The translations under genes and the position numbers were made by a program. 51,617 nucleotides of DNA from Thomasclavelia sp. (lineage in GTDB: Bacteria > Bacillota_I > Bacilli_A > Erysipelotrichales > Coprobacillaceae), in NCBI GenBank assembly GCA_020025035.1, contig JAHHSU010000002.1, positions 1 through 51,617 on the forward strand. Reading direction: 5' to 3'. The notes under the pieces were generated by a model that saw only the letters and a program-made list of their open reading frames with translations, did no database searches and was not told where the DNA came from. Below are positions 8,648 to 17,807 of this stretch, piece after piece. Numbering within the stretch: position 1 is the first letter of the stretch; every line of letters begins with the position of its first letter.

Positions 8648-9844
8648 ATGAAATATGATCATCTATTAGTTCGATTTGGTGAACTAACAACAAAAGGAAA
8701 AAATCGAAAACTATTTATTCAACAACTAGTAAAAAATGTAAAAGTATCATTATCATCATTTAAAGGATTAGAATATCAAAAAACATATGATCGATTATAC
8801 ATCATTTTAAATGACGAACCACAAGAACAAGTAATTGAAAATTTAAAAAATGTTTTTGGAATTCATTCCTTCTCTTTAGCAATCAAAGTTCCTACTAACC
8901 TAGAATCCATTAAAGAGGCTAGTCAATATATTATTGAACATCATGAAGGAAATACATTTAAAATTGATACCAAACGAAATGATAAAGATTTCCCATTGCA
9001 TTCTCAAGAAATCAATAGAGTTATTGCAGGGCATTTATTTCATCACTGCAATAAGCCACTAAAAGTAGATGTACACCATCCTGAAATTCTTATTAAAATT
9101 GAGTTACGTAAAGAATTTAGTTATATCATGAATGATGTTGTAAAAGGAGCAGGTGGATATCCTGTAGGAATTGGATCTAAAGCACTATTAATGCTTTCAG
9201 GTGGAATTGATTCTCCAGTGGCTGGATATCTTACCTTAAAACGAGGAGTCAATATTGAATGTATTCATTTTGCTTCTCCCCCTTATACTAGTGAAAGAGC
9301 AAAAGAAAAAGTCATTCAATTAGTTAGACAACTCACTAAATATACCCCTACTATTCGATTACACATTGTTCCTTTTACTAACCTACAACTTAAAATATAC
9401 GAACATTGTGATCCTTCTTATACAATGACTTGCATGAGAAGAATGATGTATCGTATTGCTCAAGAAATAGCAAAACAAAATCATTGTCTAGCATTAGCTA
9501 GCGGAGAAAGTATCGGACAAGTAGCTTCTCAAACATTAGAAAGTATGAATGTCATTAATGAAGTAACCAATATGCCAATGATTAGACCAGTAGTATGCCT
9601 TGACAAACTAGAAATCATTGATATTGCTAAAAAAATAAATACTTATGATATCTCTATTGAACCATATGAAGATTGTTGTACAATTTTTACTCCTAGACAA
9701 CCTGCAACCAAACCACGTTTACATCGTGTTAAAGAGTATGAAGAACGTTTTGATTTTAACACAATGATTAAAGATTGTGTTGAACATACTCAAACCATTA
9801 CAATTACTGCATCAGATCCTCGTGAGCATGAAGATTTATTCTAA
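8648..9844 (+). CDS. thiI: tRNA 4-thiouridine synthase ThiI
   Basis: A 398-residue sulfurtransferase that adenylates U8 of tRNA and inserts sulfur. It has an N-terminal ferredoxin-like region and THUMP domain (about residues 1-165), then a PP-loop pyrophosphatase domain opening with SGGIDSPVAGY. The C-terminal rhodanese domain of the E. coli protein is missing, as is normal in Bacillota, where a dedicated desulfurase supplies the sulfur. That desulfurase is encoded immediately upstream in the same operon. A terminator follows. Confidence 0.95.
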   Translation: MKYDHLLVRFGELTTKGKNRKLFIQQLVKNVKVSLSSFKGLEYQKTYDRLYIILNDEPQEQVIENLKNVFGIHSFSLAIKVPTNLESIKEASQYIIEHHEGNTFKIDTKRNDKDFPLHSQEINRVIAGHLFHHCNKPLKVDVHHPEILIKIELRKEFSYIMNDVVKGAGGYPVGIGSKALLMLSGGIDSPVAGYLTLKRGVNIECIHFASPPYTSERAKEKVIQLVRQLTKYTPTIRLHIVPFTNLQLKIYEHCDPSYTMTCMRRMMYRIAQEIAKQNHCLALASGESIGQVASQTLESMNVINEVTNMPMIRPVVCLDKLEIIDIAKKINTYDISIEPYEDCCTIFTPRQPATKPRLHRVKEYEERFDFNTMIKDCVEHTQTITITASDPREHEDLF

Positions 9845-9875
9845 AAAGTGATTTAAATAAAAAATCACTTTTTTT
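9843..9875 (+). terminator. Terminator after thiI
   Basis: Arms AAAAAGTGATTT (9843-9854) and AAATCACTTTTT (9862-9873) with a short loop and a following T-run, overlapping the thiI stop. Confidence 0.85.
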
Positions 9876-9936
9876 ATTTTTAAAGTATATATTTTTTAAA
9901 TAGAGACAAAATAATCATGTAAGGACGGTGAAACAA

Positions 9937-10122
9937 ATGAAACAAGCTAAAAATTCAAGAAATTTAACTACCCCAGAATCTAAACAGTCAGTAGACCAAA
10001 TGAAATACGAGATTGCAAATGAATTTGGTGTCAGTTTAGGTGCTGAGGCAACTGCAAGAGAAAATGGTTCAGTAGGTGGAGAAATTACGAAACGTTTGGT
10101 AAAAAAAGGCCAAGAAAAATAA
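9937..10122 (+). CDS. Alpha/beta-type small acid-soluble spore protein
   Basis: A 61-residue DNA-binding protein that coats and protects DNA in the dormant spore. Residues 24-32 (YEIANEFGV) contain the site recognised by the germination protease GPR, cutting between Glu25 and Ile26. The second conserved block is LGAEATARENGSVGGEITKR. Length and both blocks match the family. A GTG at 9928 is also in frame, but the ATG at 9937 has a better distance from the AAGGA/GGTG ribosome site. The gene stands alone between two terminators, as expected for a forespore-specific gene; I could not define a sigma-G promoter. Confidence 0.93.
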   Translation: MKQAKNSRNLTTPESKQSVDQMKYEIANEFGVSLGAEATARENGSVGGEITKRLVKKGQEK

Positions 10123-10137
10123 AGTGAACCTAAAAAG

Positions 10138-10168
10138 GTTATAGTTTAAAAAACTATAACTTTTTTTA
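10138..10168 (+). terminator. Terminator after the SASP gene
   Basis: Perfect 10-base arms GTTATAGTTT and AAACTATAAC with a 3-base loop, followed by eight T residues. Confidence 0.9.
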
Positions 10169-10224
10169 TTGTAAAAATAAAAAGATTGCTACATAATAGA
10201 ATTACAAGATAGGAGGGAAAACAT

Positions 10225-11172
10225 ATGGATACATTTTGGGATACAATACAAAAATATGACAACATATTGATTTATCGACACATTCAACCAGACTTTGATG
10301 CTTTAGGATCACAATATGGACTAGCGAGTATGATTCAACAATTATATCCATCTAAAAAAGTATATCTTAAAGGAGAAAAAAATCATGATTTATTTCAAAA
10401 AATGAATATCCAATATCATGACGATTTACCACAAGATATGCATAACTCTTTAGCAATTGTTTTAGACACAGCAAACCACGAAAGAATTGATTCACAAGAT
10501 TATAAACAATGTGATTATATTTTAAAAGTTGATCATCATATCATTGTTGATTCTTTTGGAGATACAAACATAGAATGTCCAAATAAATCATCTACTTCTC
10601 AAATAATTGCAGAATTATATATGAATCATCATTTAACTAAACTAAATAAAGATGCAGCTACTTTATTATATTATGGAATGATTGCAGATTCTAATCGTTT
10701 TTTATATCGAAATACTGATGCTTCTACAATGCAAGCTGCAAGCTATTTATTAGAATGTGGCATTGATATCGATAAAATCTATCAAAATCTTTATACAAAA
10801 TCAGAAAAGGATTTACAAATTCATCGATACATACTTAATCATTATCAGCGTACTAAACAAGGTGTAGCTTATTATATTTTAACAACGAATGATCTTAATA
10901 CTTTAAATATAAGTCGTTCTAAAGGATCAGATTTTGTAAATATTCTTGCTAATATTGAAGAATATCCTATATGGCTTGCTGTTACACAAAATGATGAAAA
11001 TAATACTTGGAGAGTCAGTATTCGAAGCCGTAATATTGCCATCAATGAAATTGCCACTAAATATCATGGTGGTGGCCACCAACTAGCTGCTGGAGCAACA
11101 CTGTCTAATATCCAACAACTTGATTCCTTATTAAAGGATTTAGACAATCTTATACAAGAGTATCATTTATGA
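10225..11172 (+). CDS. nrnA: NrnA-like oligoribonuclease / pAp phosphatase (DHH family)
   Basis: A 315-residue DHH-DHHA1 phosphoesterase that degrades short RNAs to mononucleotides and dephosphorylates 3'-phosphoadenosine 5'-phosphate. Metal-binding motifs are DFDALGS near residue 20, DTANHERI, and the family DHH in VDHHIIVD. The C-terminal DHHA1 domain ends with the substrate-binding GGGHQLAAGA. The length equals Bacillus NrnA. An AGGAGG lies nine bases before the ATG. The two-component genes follow 39 bases later without a clear terminator, so they may share a transcript. Confidence 0.92.
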   Translation: MDTFWDTIQKYDNILIYRHIQPDFDALGSQYGLASMIQQLYPSKKVYLKGEKNHDLFQKMNIQYHDDLPQDMHNSLAIVLDTANHERIDSQDYKQCDYILKVDHHIIVDSFGDTNIECPNKSSTSQIIAELYMNHHLTKLNKDAATLLYYGMIADSNRFLYRNTDASTMQAASYLLECGIDIDKIYQNLYTKSEKDLQIHRYILNHYQRTKQGVAYYILTTNDLNTLNISRSKGSDFVNILANIEEYPIWLAVTQNDENNTWRVSIRSRNIAINEIATKYHGGGHQLAAGATLSNIQQLDSLLKDLDNLIQEYHL

Positions 11173-11211
11173 TACTCCTTATTTAGATACATAAAAAAGG
11201 AGAAAATAACT

Positions 11212-11895
11212 ATGGAAATTAAAATACTAGTTGTTGATGATGAAGAACATATACGAAAACTCATTCAATTTTATCTCAACAAATTTGGTTTTGAAACAAT
11301 TGAAGCAAATAATGGTCAAATGGCATTAGATATCATAGAAAACAAACATATTGATCTAATTGTTGTTGATATTATGATGCCTATAATGGATGGCTACGAA
11401 TTTGTATCTCAAGTAAAAAAAATACGCGATATTCCTACCATCATGTTAACAGCAAAAGATTCTCCTATTGATAAATTAAAAGGATTTGATCTTGGGATTG
11501 ATGATTATGTAGTTAAACCATTTCACGGAGAAGTTTTAGTTGCCCGTATAAAATCTATTCTTAAACGATACAATATAAATGCTAATCATATAATCACTAT
11601 CCAAAATACTATTTTAGATGGTAAAAACTATCTCATACAATATAATGATGAAGTCATCCATTTACCACTAAAGCAATTTGAAATTGTATTTGAAATGGCA
11701 AAAGAACCTAATCATATCTTTTCAAGAGAAACACTGATTGAACGTATTTGGGGAATGGATTATGATGGATTTGATCGAACTGTAGATGTTCATATTAAAC
11801 GTATTAGAGAAAATCTTCGACATATAGAAGACTTTCAAATTATAACTGTTAGAGGATTAGGCTATAAATTAGAATTAAAAGGAAAAGAAAAATGA
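11212..11895 (+). CDS. OmpR/PhoB-type response regulator
   Basis: A 227-residue DNA-binding regulator. The receiver domain has the acidic pair in VVDDEEH, the phospho-acceptor Asp53 in VVDIMMP, and the conserved lysine in VVKPF. The C-terminal winged-helix domain (about residues 130-225) includes the recognition-helix motif RTVDVHIKRIRENL and the terminal VRGLGYKLE. It overlaps the kinase start by four bases (ATGA), so the two are translationally coupled. The signal and targets are unknown; no obvious target gene is adjacent. Confidence 0.93.
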   Translation: MEIKILVVDDEEHIRKLIQFYLNKFGFETIEANNGQMALDIIENKHIDLIVVDIMMPIMDGYEFVSQVKKIRDIPTIMLTAKDSPIDKLKGFDLGIDDYVVKPFHGEVLVARIKSILKRYNINANHIITIQNTILDGKNYLIQYNDEVIHLPLKQFEIVFEMAKEPNHIFSRETLIERIWGMDYDGFDRTVDVHIKRIRENLRHIEDFQIITVRGLGYKLELKGKEK

Positions 11896-13253
11896 AAACA
11901 ATTTACAGAAAAATTATTTTTGGATTTATATTAAGTATTATGATTGGTTTTTCTTTTACAAGCTATTTTTTAATACAAAATAATAGTGAAGAGTTATCTC
12001 AATTTACAGAAGCAGAGTTATATGACTCCTTAAAACTAATTACTAAACAAATCCAAAATAGCAATCAAGACACACTAACTAACGTTCTTACAGACATTTA
12101 TGAATCACTTAACGTAAATATTTGCTTATATTATGACAATCAACAACAATACACAATAGGTAATTTTTATCATAATCAAAAATTAGATAATGCAATGAAT
12201 GATCTTTTTTACCAATACGTTAACAAAATTAACATACGTGATTTTCATTATCAAACAATTGGATGCAAGATTGACTTAGAAAACCATCATGATGTATACT
12301 TATTCATTCAAAAAAACATCTATAAACAAGATGCTCTGATTACAAAAATTGTAATCACTACAGTATTATTTGTCTTTTTAATAGGTGGAATAATTTTTTT
12401 AATGATTGCAGATGTCATTGTAAAACCAATTGAAAAACTTACTAAAGCAACCAATGAACTAGCAAATGGTAATTACGATACTGTAGTAGTTACTAATGGA
12501 AAAGATGAAATATCAAAATTAAGTCAAAGTTTTAATTATATGATTCAATGTCTTGCAAAAAATGAGCAATTAAGACAACAATTTATTTCAGATGTATCTC
12601 ATGAGTTTCAAACACCACTAACTTCGATTCAAGGTTTTGCTACTATTTTAAAAGAAGAAAATCTTACTCAAGAACAATACCAAGAATATGCCAATATTAT
12701 TTTAAATGAAAGTGAACGTCTTTCTAAACTTAGTAAAAATATGTTACAACTTACAATGATGGATCAAGAGAATTTATTAGAAACAAGCTATTATTCTTTA
12801 ACTACACAATTAACACGCGTCATTGCAACATTACAAGAATCTGCTAAGTATAAAAATATTCTAGTAGTATCAAATTTCCCAAAAAAAGATATTCAAATAT
12901 ATGCTGATGAAAACAAATTAGAACAAGTATGGATTAATGTAATAGGGAATGCTATCAAATATACCAATCCTAATGGTAAAGTAACTATTGTACTAACTAA
13001 AAACACAAAAAACATTGAAATTTCTATTCAAGATACAGGAATTGGAATTGCTAAAGAAAACTTACCACATATCTTTGAAAGATTTTATAGAGAAGATAAA
13101 TCAAGAAGTATTGGTGGAAACGGACTTGGTCTATCTATTGTAAAACGTATCGTAAATTTGCACCATGGAAATATTCATGTAAATTCTACCATTCAAGTAG
13201 GTTCTATTTTTACCATCACTTTGCCTATTCAACCAAATAAAGTTAATCATTAA
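11892..13253 (+). CDS. Membrane sensor histidine kinase
   Basis: A 453-residue partner of the upstream regulator. Two membrane segments (about residues 8-28 and 151-174) bracket an extracytoplasmic sensor of about 120 residues. Then come a HAMP linker, a HisKA domain with the phospho-acceptor His237 in DVSHEFQTPLTS, and an ATPase domain with the N box (NVIGNAIKYT), G1 box (DTGIGI), F box (FERFYRED) and G2 box (GGNGLGLSI). No PAS domain is visible. The general form resembles HssS- or YkoH-type kinases, but I cannot name the signal. Confidence 0.93.
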   Translation: MKTIYRKIIFGFILSIMIGFSFTSYFLIQNNSEELSQFTEAELYDSLKLITKQIQNSNQDTLTNVLTDIYESLNVNICLYYDNQQQYTIGNFYHNQKLDNAMNDLFYQYVNKINIRDFHYQTIGCKIDLENHHDVYLFIQKNIYKQDALITKIVITTVLFVFLIGGIIFLMIADVIVKPIEKLTKATNELANGNYDTVVVTNGKDEISKLSQSFNYMIQCLAKNEQLRQQFISDVSHEFQTPLTSIQGFATILKEENLTQEQYQEYANIILNESERLSKLSKNMLQLTMMDQENLLETSYYSLTTQLTRVIATLQESAKYKNILVVSNFPKKDIQIYADENKLEQVWINVIGNAIKYTNPNGKVTIVLTKNTKNIEISIQDTGIGIAKENLPHIFERFYREDKSRSIGGNGLGLSIVKRIVNLHHGNIHVNSTIQVGSIFTITLPIQPNKVNH

Positions 13254-13255
13254 CA

Positions 13256-13960
13256 TTAATACTTATTTGAAGTATAAACGTTATAATATGGACGATATAA
13301 AGAATACCCTTTATTCAATTTGATTTTAGAATAGGTAACATATCGGTTACGTAAATACAATAAACGATAATACATATCTTGATAATGAAGCAAATATTTT
13401 ACTTGTTGAATAACTAAATATACAAATACAATAAAACTTTCAATTTCCATATAAAAATAGATTAGTAAACTTAAACAAATGATAGAAACTATTCCAGCAA
13501 TCAGTAACGTCAATTTATAAGGAAATAGATAAGAGAGTATTGCCGTAAATATTTTATTACCGTCTAAAGGATAAATAGGTAAACAATTAAACAAGAACAT
13601 CAATTGATTAATTAAACTAGCATAATGATATAAGTCATGACCTAAATAATAAGGGCCTATCCATTTTAAAAATGCTCCTATTACAATATGACTTAAAGGA
13701 CCCATACTACTTACCAACATTTCTTTTAATACATGATAGTTTCCATAGTCAATGATTTCTAAAAATGCACCAAAAGGAAGTAATGTGATACCTCCTATTG
13801 TAAATCTAAAAAAATATGCCATCAATAGATGACACATTTCATGAATTAATACTATCAAAAATATGGCAATGTAATACTTTAAAACGCCACAATACCAAGC
13901 TAATCCTAAATACAAAAAAGTTGTAATGTGTACTTTAAATATATTGTTTTGCCTCTTCAT
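13256..13960 (-). CDS. spoIVFB: SpoIVFB-like intramembrane metalloprotease (site-2 protease)
   Basis: An intramembrane zinc protease of about 234 residues. The zinc motif HEMCH is at residues 40-44 inside the second hydrophobic stretch. The third ligand Asp133 sits in NCLPIYPLDGNK. In Bacillus this enzyme cuts pro-sigma-K in the mother cell. The LLPFGAFLEI segment after the active site also matches SpoIVFB. In-frame starts exist at 13987 and 13981, but 13960 puts the zinc motif where the family has it, though its GGAGG is about 14 bases away. It overlaps the end of spoIVFA, its usual partner. Confidence 0.88.
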   Translation of the reverse strand: MKRQNNIFKVHITTFLYLGLAWYCGVLKYYIAIFLIVLIHEMCHLLMAYFFRFTIGGITLLPFGAFLEIIDYGNYHVLKEMLVSSMGPLSHIVIGAFLKWIGPYYLGHDLYHYASLINQLMFLFNCLPIYPLDGNKIFTAILSYLFPYKLTLLIAGIVSIICLSLLIYFYMEIESFIVFVYLVIQQVKYLLHYQDMYYRLLYLRNRYVTYSKIKLNKGYSLYRPYYNVYTSNKY

Positions 13961-14513
13961 AACTAATTTCTTTTCCTCCATATTCAAATATAATCATGAT
14001 ATTTTCATCATAGGAACCAATCGTTTCATTCATTTTGACATAATCATACAACTCCATATCTAAATGACTAATTTTCCCGTAAGTAATTTTTACACCACTA
14101 ATTCCTTGAATAGTAAGATAGTTTCCTAATATATCTTGATTACCTATATAAACAACTGTTCCTTCATCTAATGTTTTTACTTCATTTGAATTTGATTTAT
14201 ACAAATTTTTTTCAATATGTTGATAATCGACTCTTTCTACTACTGGAATATCAAATGATTCCAACTTTAAAAATGGCATAAGCCACTTAGTAAAGGTTTG
14301 TTTAAATTGTTCCATCTCTATATTTTGGAAAAGAAATTGTTTCAACATTGTATGATTAGGATGAATTTTAAAATAAGTCATTGTAGAAATTCCAATGACC
14401 ATGGCTACCATGATTTTAATTGTTAGATTATAAAACTTTTTAAAATGTCTGTCATTTAAAACGTGTTTTTTTCTTTGTTTCATTCTTCTTTTGATGTACT
14501 CTACTTCATTCAT
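13935..14513 (-). CDS. spoIVFA: SpoIVFA-like regulator of SpoIVFB
   Basis: A 192-residue membrane protein with a basic N-terminus, one membrane segment (about residues 30-47) and an extracytoplasmic part ending in a degenerate M23-type domain (the LDEGTVVYIGNQD to GSYDENIMIIFEY region). In Bacillus SpoIVFA anchors and holds back SpoIVFB in the outer forespore membrane until engulfment signalling. The AAGGAGGG site lies six bases before the ATG. The assignment rests on the domain pattern and the directly following, overlapping spoIVFB. Confidence 0.82.
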   Translation of the reverse strand: MNEVEYIKRRMKQRKKHVLNDRHFKKFYNLTIKIMVAMVIGISTMTYFKIHPNHTMLKQFLFQNIEMEQFKQTFTKWLMPFLKLESFDIPVVERVDYQHIEKNLYKSNSNEVKTLDEGTVVYIGNQDILGNYLTIQGISGVKITYGKISHLDMELYDYVKMNETIGSYDENIMIIFEYGGKEISYEEAKQYI

Positions 14514-14698
14514 TGATGATCCCTCCTTATTCTACTATATGTTAGATTTAAAAAATCTTTCATCCTAAAATACATTGATGAGTACTTAAAATATATAAGT
14601 TAAAATATCATTGTAAATTTGCATTAAAAGTTATAAATGAAACATCAAAAGAATAAAATAATACTTGTATACTAATTAAATTGAACAAGGTAATAAAA

Positions 14699-14750
14699 AA
14701 TGGTATAGATATAAAAATAACATAACATGTTATTCTAATTCTATACCATT
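14699..14750. repeat. Compound palindrome, possible small-RNA terminator
   Basis: Outer arms AATGGTATAG (14699-14708) and CTATACCATT (14741-14750) enclose a second perfect palindrome, AATAACAT/ATGTTATT (14716-14723 and 14727-14734). A-rich and T-rich flanks would allow termination in either direction. No gene ends here. Confidence 0.6.
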
Positions 14751-14948
14751 GTTTTAATTATTTAATTTGTCTACTTAACAAGGGATATATCACAAAACAA
14801 TTTTGTTATAAAATTGACTTATATCATAAATAAATCTGCTTTAATAATGCTATATGTTATGTGTCATTGATTGATATTTGTTGATTATATACAACATATA
14901 TATGTGCAAAATGACCATTTCAAAATATATAATATACATAAAGTAAAT

Positions 14949-14984
14949 AAAAATCATAAGAGTATATAATCCCTTATGATTTTT
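14949..14984. terminator. Terminator of the mreCD-minCD transcript
   Basis: Arms around AAATCATAAG and CTTATGATTT with a 12-base loop, A-rich on one side and T-rich on the other, so bidirectional in form. It is the first hairpin downstream of minD, about 80 bases after its stop. Confidence 0.65.
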
Positions 14985-15064
14985 TATTCCTAAAATAACA
15001 ACTACAACACTCTACTTATTCATTAAGATAAACATATCTATATAATAATTACTTATAAATAGAC

Positions 15065-15859
15065 TTATGAAATTGAAGTATTAAAATTTAATAGTCGTTG
15101 AATAATCCCTTGTTTTTTAGGAACAACAAATGGTACACTTTTTCCTTCCATTCGCTCTACAATATTAGTAAAACACTGAGAAATAATACTTTGCTTATTT
15201 GTAAAAATAGGTACACCTTTATTATTAGCTTCAATCATTAAATGATCTTCATACACAATTCCTAAAACTGGCAACGATAAAATGTCTATTGCATCATCTA
15301 TCGTTAAACATCTTTGACTAGAAATGTCTTCATTATTCACTTTATTAATAATCATTGAAATATGATGAATACCTTCTTTCATTAATAACCCTACTACTCT
15401 ATCTGCATCACGTAAAGAAGCAATATCTAAATTTACTACTACAATAGCTTCTTTAACAAGAGAAATAGCATAAGAAAATCCTTTTTCAACACCAGCAGGA
15501 CTATCAATAATAATATAATCATATTTTAATTTAATAATATTAATTAAATTTTTTAAATGTTCAACATCCATTTCTTTAAATTGTAATGATTTACATGCAG
15601 GAAGTAAAGATAGGTTTGAATAGCGCTTGTCTTTAATTAATGCTTGTTCTACACTACAATTTCCATCAACAATATCTTGCATATCATAAATTGTCCTATT
15701 TTCTAATCCTAACATGACATCTAAGTTTTTTAATCCAAAATCTGCATCTATTAAACAAACATGATAACCTTTATCACATAATGAATACGCCAAATTAACA
15801 CTGACACTACTTTTTCCTACGCCACCTTTTCCTGAGGTAACTACAATTGTTTTTGCCAT
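15065..15859 (-). CDS. minD: Septum site-determining ATPase MinD
   Basis: A 264-residue ParA-type ATPase that recruits MinC to the membrane and keeps FtsZ from the poles. It opens with the deviant Walker A motif SGKGGVGKSS. It has Walker B-type IIIDSPAG and ends with the amphipathic helix GIIQRLLNF that binds membrane. An in-frame TTG exists at 15865, but ATG 15859 has the better spacing from the GGGGG site. It is the last gene of mreC-mreD-minC-minD, the Bacillus order. Confidence 0.96.
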   Translation of the reverse strand: MAKTIVVTSGKGGVGKSSVSVNLAYSLCDKGYHVCLIDADFGLKNLDVMLGLENRTIYDMQDIVDGNCSVEQALIKDKRYSNLSLLPACKSLQFKEMDVEHLKNLINIIKLKYDYIIIDSPAGVEKGFSYAISLVKEAIVVVNLDIASLRDADRVVGLLMKEGIHHISMIINKVNNEDISSQRCLTIDDAIDILSLPVLGIVYEDHLMIEANNKGVPIFTNKQSIISQCFTNIVERMEGKSVPFVVPKKQGIIQRLLNFNTSIS

Positions 15860-15878
15860 ATTCAATCCCCCTTTTTCA

Positions 15879-16448
15879 TTATGAACTTATGTATCCTTGT
15901 TTTTTAGTCTTAATATGACCATCTTTATAATAAAATAAAGATAGAGAAGAAATTGTCACATTTTGAACGTATTGATGAAAAATCCCTATATTTGCATCAA
16001 CACATTGACTCACATTAATAAAACAATCTTGATTTAAACCTATTAGTGTTCCTTGTACCTTGCCAACTATATATAAATCATGGGTTGTTTTAATTATTGC
16101 TCCTTTATGTACATTACCAATAATAAGTACATCCTCACTAAATTCTAATAACTCACCGCCATATATATTTGCTTCTATTAACTTCATTTTAGATTTTTTA
16201 TTTTCTGATTTGATTCCCCCAAATAATACCTTTTTAGCTTCATTTAATACTACAAATAGCTTTTTTAAATGTTTTTCAGTCATTGTTCTCCCTTTAAAAT
16301 CAAAAAAAGCCTTTGGATAATACCCATTCTTTGCCTCAGGTAATTTATCTAAAATGCTTTTCAAATCATTCATTACCATACTATATGGTAAATCTGGTTG
16401 TAATTCAAAACACAAATAATCATTAATCCCCTTCATTCTTACATTCAT
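15879..16448 (-). CDS. minC: Septum site-determining protein MinC
   Basis: A 189-residue inhibitor of FtsZ assembly, a little short for the family (usually 210-230). The N-terminal FtsZ-binding part covers about residues 1-80. The C-terminal beta-helix (about 95-185) carries GGELLEFSEDVLIIGNV and GKVQGTLIG, the repeating Gly pattern that dimerises and binds MinD. A GAGGAG site is nine bases before the ATG. It lies between mreD and minD with gaps of 3 and 19 bases, so it is co-transcribed. Confidence 0.92.
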   Translation of the reverse strand: MNVRMKGINDYLCFELQPDLPYSMVMNDLKSILDKLPEAKNGYYPKAFFDFKGRTMTEKHLKKLFVVLNEAKKVLFGGIKSENKKSKMKLIEANIYGGELLEFSEDVLIIGNVHKGAIIKTTHDLYIVGKVQGTLIGLNQDCFINVSQCVDANIGIFHQYVQNVTISSLSLFYYKDGHIKTKKQGYISS

Positions 16449-16451
16449 ACA

Positions 16452-16961
16452 CTATTTCTCCTCAAACATATATTTAAATTTTTTATGAAAATAATATACA
16501 CCTACAAACAATATTGAATTAAATAGTAAGGTTGGAAGCAAACGTAACGTCATGAATTGTACTACTCCTAACCTTGTTGTGTATGTTATAATCATCAAAA
16601 AATATATCACAATTTCTTGAAAAAATATTGTCGAAATAGTAAAGACATACGTTTCGATAAACATATGTGAAGATTCTTTAATATATATTCTACTAAAATA
16701 AGCAACAATACTATATATTAAGACATAAATCAACAAAGAATCTGCATATATTAGCGAATAATAAAAACCACAAAATAAAGCAAACAAAAAACTATCTTTA
16801 GCTTTTACTTGACTATTTAAAAGAACAAACATCATTAACCCTACTTTAGGAGTAATAATAATACTATTTTTCATAAAGTTATAGGGCAAATAATAAGTTA
16901 ATGTACTATCAATACAAAAGCATACCGCAATCGTAATTAATCTTAGTGTAGATTTTTTCAT
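16452..16961 (-). CDS. mreD: Rod shape-determining protein MreD
   Basis: A 169-residue integral membrane protein with about five hydrophobic segments and few charged loops, fitting MreD of the elongation complex. Sequence conservation in this family is low, so the call rests on size, hydrophobic pattern and position between mreC (3-base gap) and minC. Ribosome sites overlap the preceding gene's end. Confidence 0.87.
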   Translation of the reverse strand: MKKSTLRLITIAVCFCIDSTLTYYLPYNFMKNSIIITPKVGLMMFVLLNSQVKAKDSFLFALFCGFYYSLIYADSLLIYVLIYSIVAYFSRIYIKESSHMFIETYVFTISTIFFQEIVIYFLMIITYTTRLGVVQFMTLRLLPTLLFNSILFVGVYYFHKKFKYMFEEK

Positions 16962-16964
16962 TAT

Positions 16965-17807
16965 CTATTCCCCTTTTTCTAACACCATTACATATTTTAA
17001 ATCATCAAATGTTGCGGCTGGCTTAACATATACCTGAGGTGATATTCTATCAGGTGGTACTACAATATCACTCACTGTTCCCACAATAATTCCTCTAGGA
17101 GATAATCCACCTGTTCCAGAAGTATAGACTTCACTTTCTAAATCTATTGGATCATCATCTAACATATCTACTACAAAACATTGCTTCTCTACATCAAAGT
17201 GAGTGAGAACTCCATATGCATATTCATCAGACCCTTGTTTTTTTATCATAATTGGTACTTGAGCCATATTATTTTCTGAGGTAAGTAAAGTAACAACAGA
17301 ACTAAACTCACTAACACTAGAGATTTTTCCAATCATTCCTTTTGTAGTAATAACAGTCATACCTTCCTTAATTCCTTGGTTTCCTCCAACATTAATTAAA
17401 ATTTGACTATTCCATGATTCAATATCTCTACTAGTAATAATTGCTTTTTTTGCCTTATACTCTACTGGTATACTAGTAAATTCAGTTAATCCTTTTAAAT
17501 CATTAATTTCATCTTTCAACACATCATTTTGTGATTTAATAATCATATAATCATTTAAAGCAGATTTAAGCACCTTATTTTCATTATATACTTCTCTTAC
17601 ATGATGTAACTCATCTCCAATATTTCGAAAAAACTGAATAGGACATTTTACTACATAATATTCGATTGTTTGAAACGTTTCATTAAATATACTTTCGATT
17701 TTAGTTTCTTTTCGATTTAATATAAGACTAAAAAAAGACAAAAGTAACGTTATAATAACAATTGACACCATTATTTTTTTCTTTAAAAGATTACTTTTTC
17801 TGTTCAT
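16965..17807 (-). CDS. mreC: Rod shape-determining protein MreC
   Basis: A 280-residue scaffold of the cell elongation machinery. A basic N-terminus leads into one membrane anchor (about residues 12-28), then a coiled coil (about 60-110) and the beta-rich MreC domain with INVGGNQGIKEGMTVIT and SGTGGLSPRGIIVG. First gene of mreC-mreD-minC-minD. mreB, which precedes mreC in many bacteria, is not upstream in this window. Confidence 0.94.
   Translation of the reverse strand: MNRKSNLLKKKIMVSIVIITLLLSFFSLILNRKETKIESIFNETFQTIEYYVVKCPIQFFRNIGDELHHVREVYNENKVLKSALNDYMIIKSQNDVLKDEINDLKGLTEFTSIPVEYKAKKAIITSRDIESWNSQILINVGGNQGIKEGMTVITTKGMIGKISSVSEFSSVVTLLTSENNMAQVPIMIKKQGSDEYAYGVLTHFDVEKQCFVVDMLDDDPIDLESEVYTSGTGGLSPRGIIVGTVSDIVVPPDRISPQVYVKPAATFDDLKYVMVLEKGE

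Larger units (their letters stand above)
14514..15064. other. 551-base AT-rich intergenic region
   Basis: This gap lies between minD and spoIVFA, which are adjacent in Bacillus. It holds a compound palindrome at 14699-14750 and a bidirectional terminator at 14949-14986 that should end the mre-min transcript. The rest (14760-14945) is AT-rich, with TTGAC-like stretches but no convincing promoter pair or open frame. The spoIVFA promoter, probably mother-cell specific, should lie near 14520-14580 but I could not recognise it. Confidence 0.6.

Noticed and set aside
9884..9921. Sigma-G promoter for the SASP gene
   Set aside because: GTATAT and CATGTA elements were visible but about 26 bases apart, too far, and the second would overlap the ribosome site.
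14760..14945. Possible promoter (TTGACT near 14815) for a small RNA in the minD-spoIVFA gap
   Set aside because: No -10 box at a usable distance was found.
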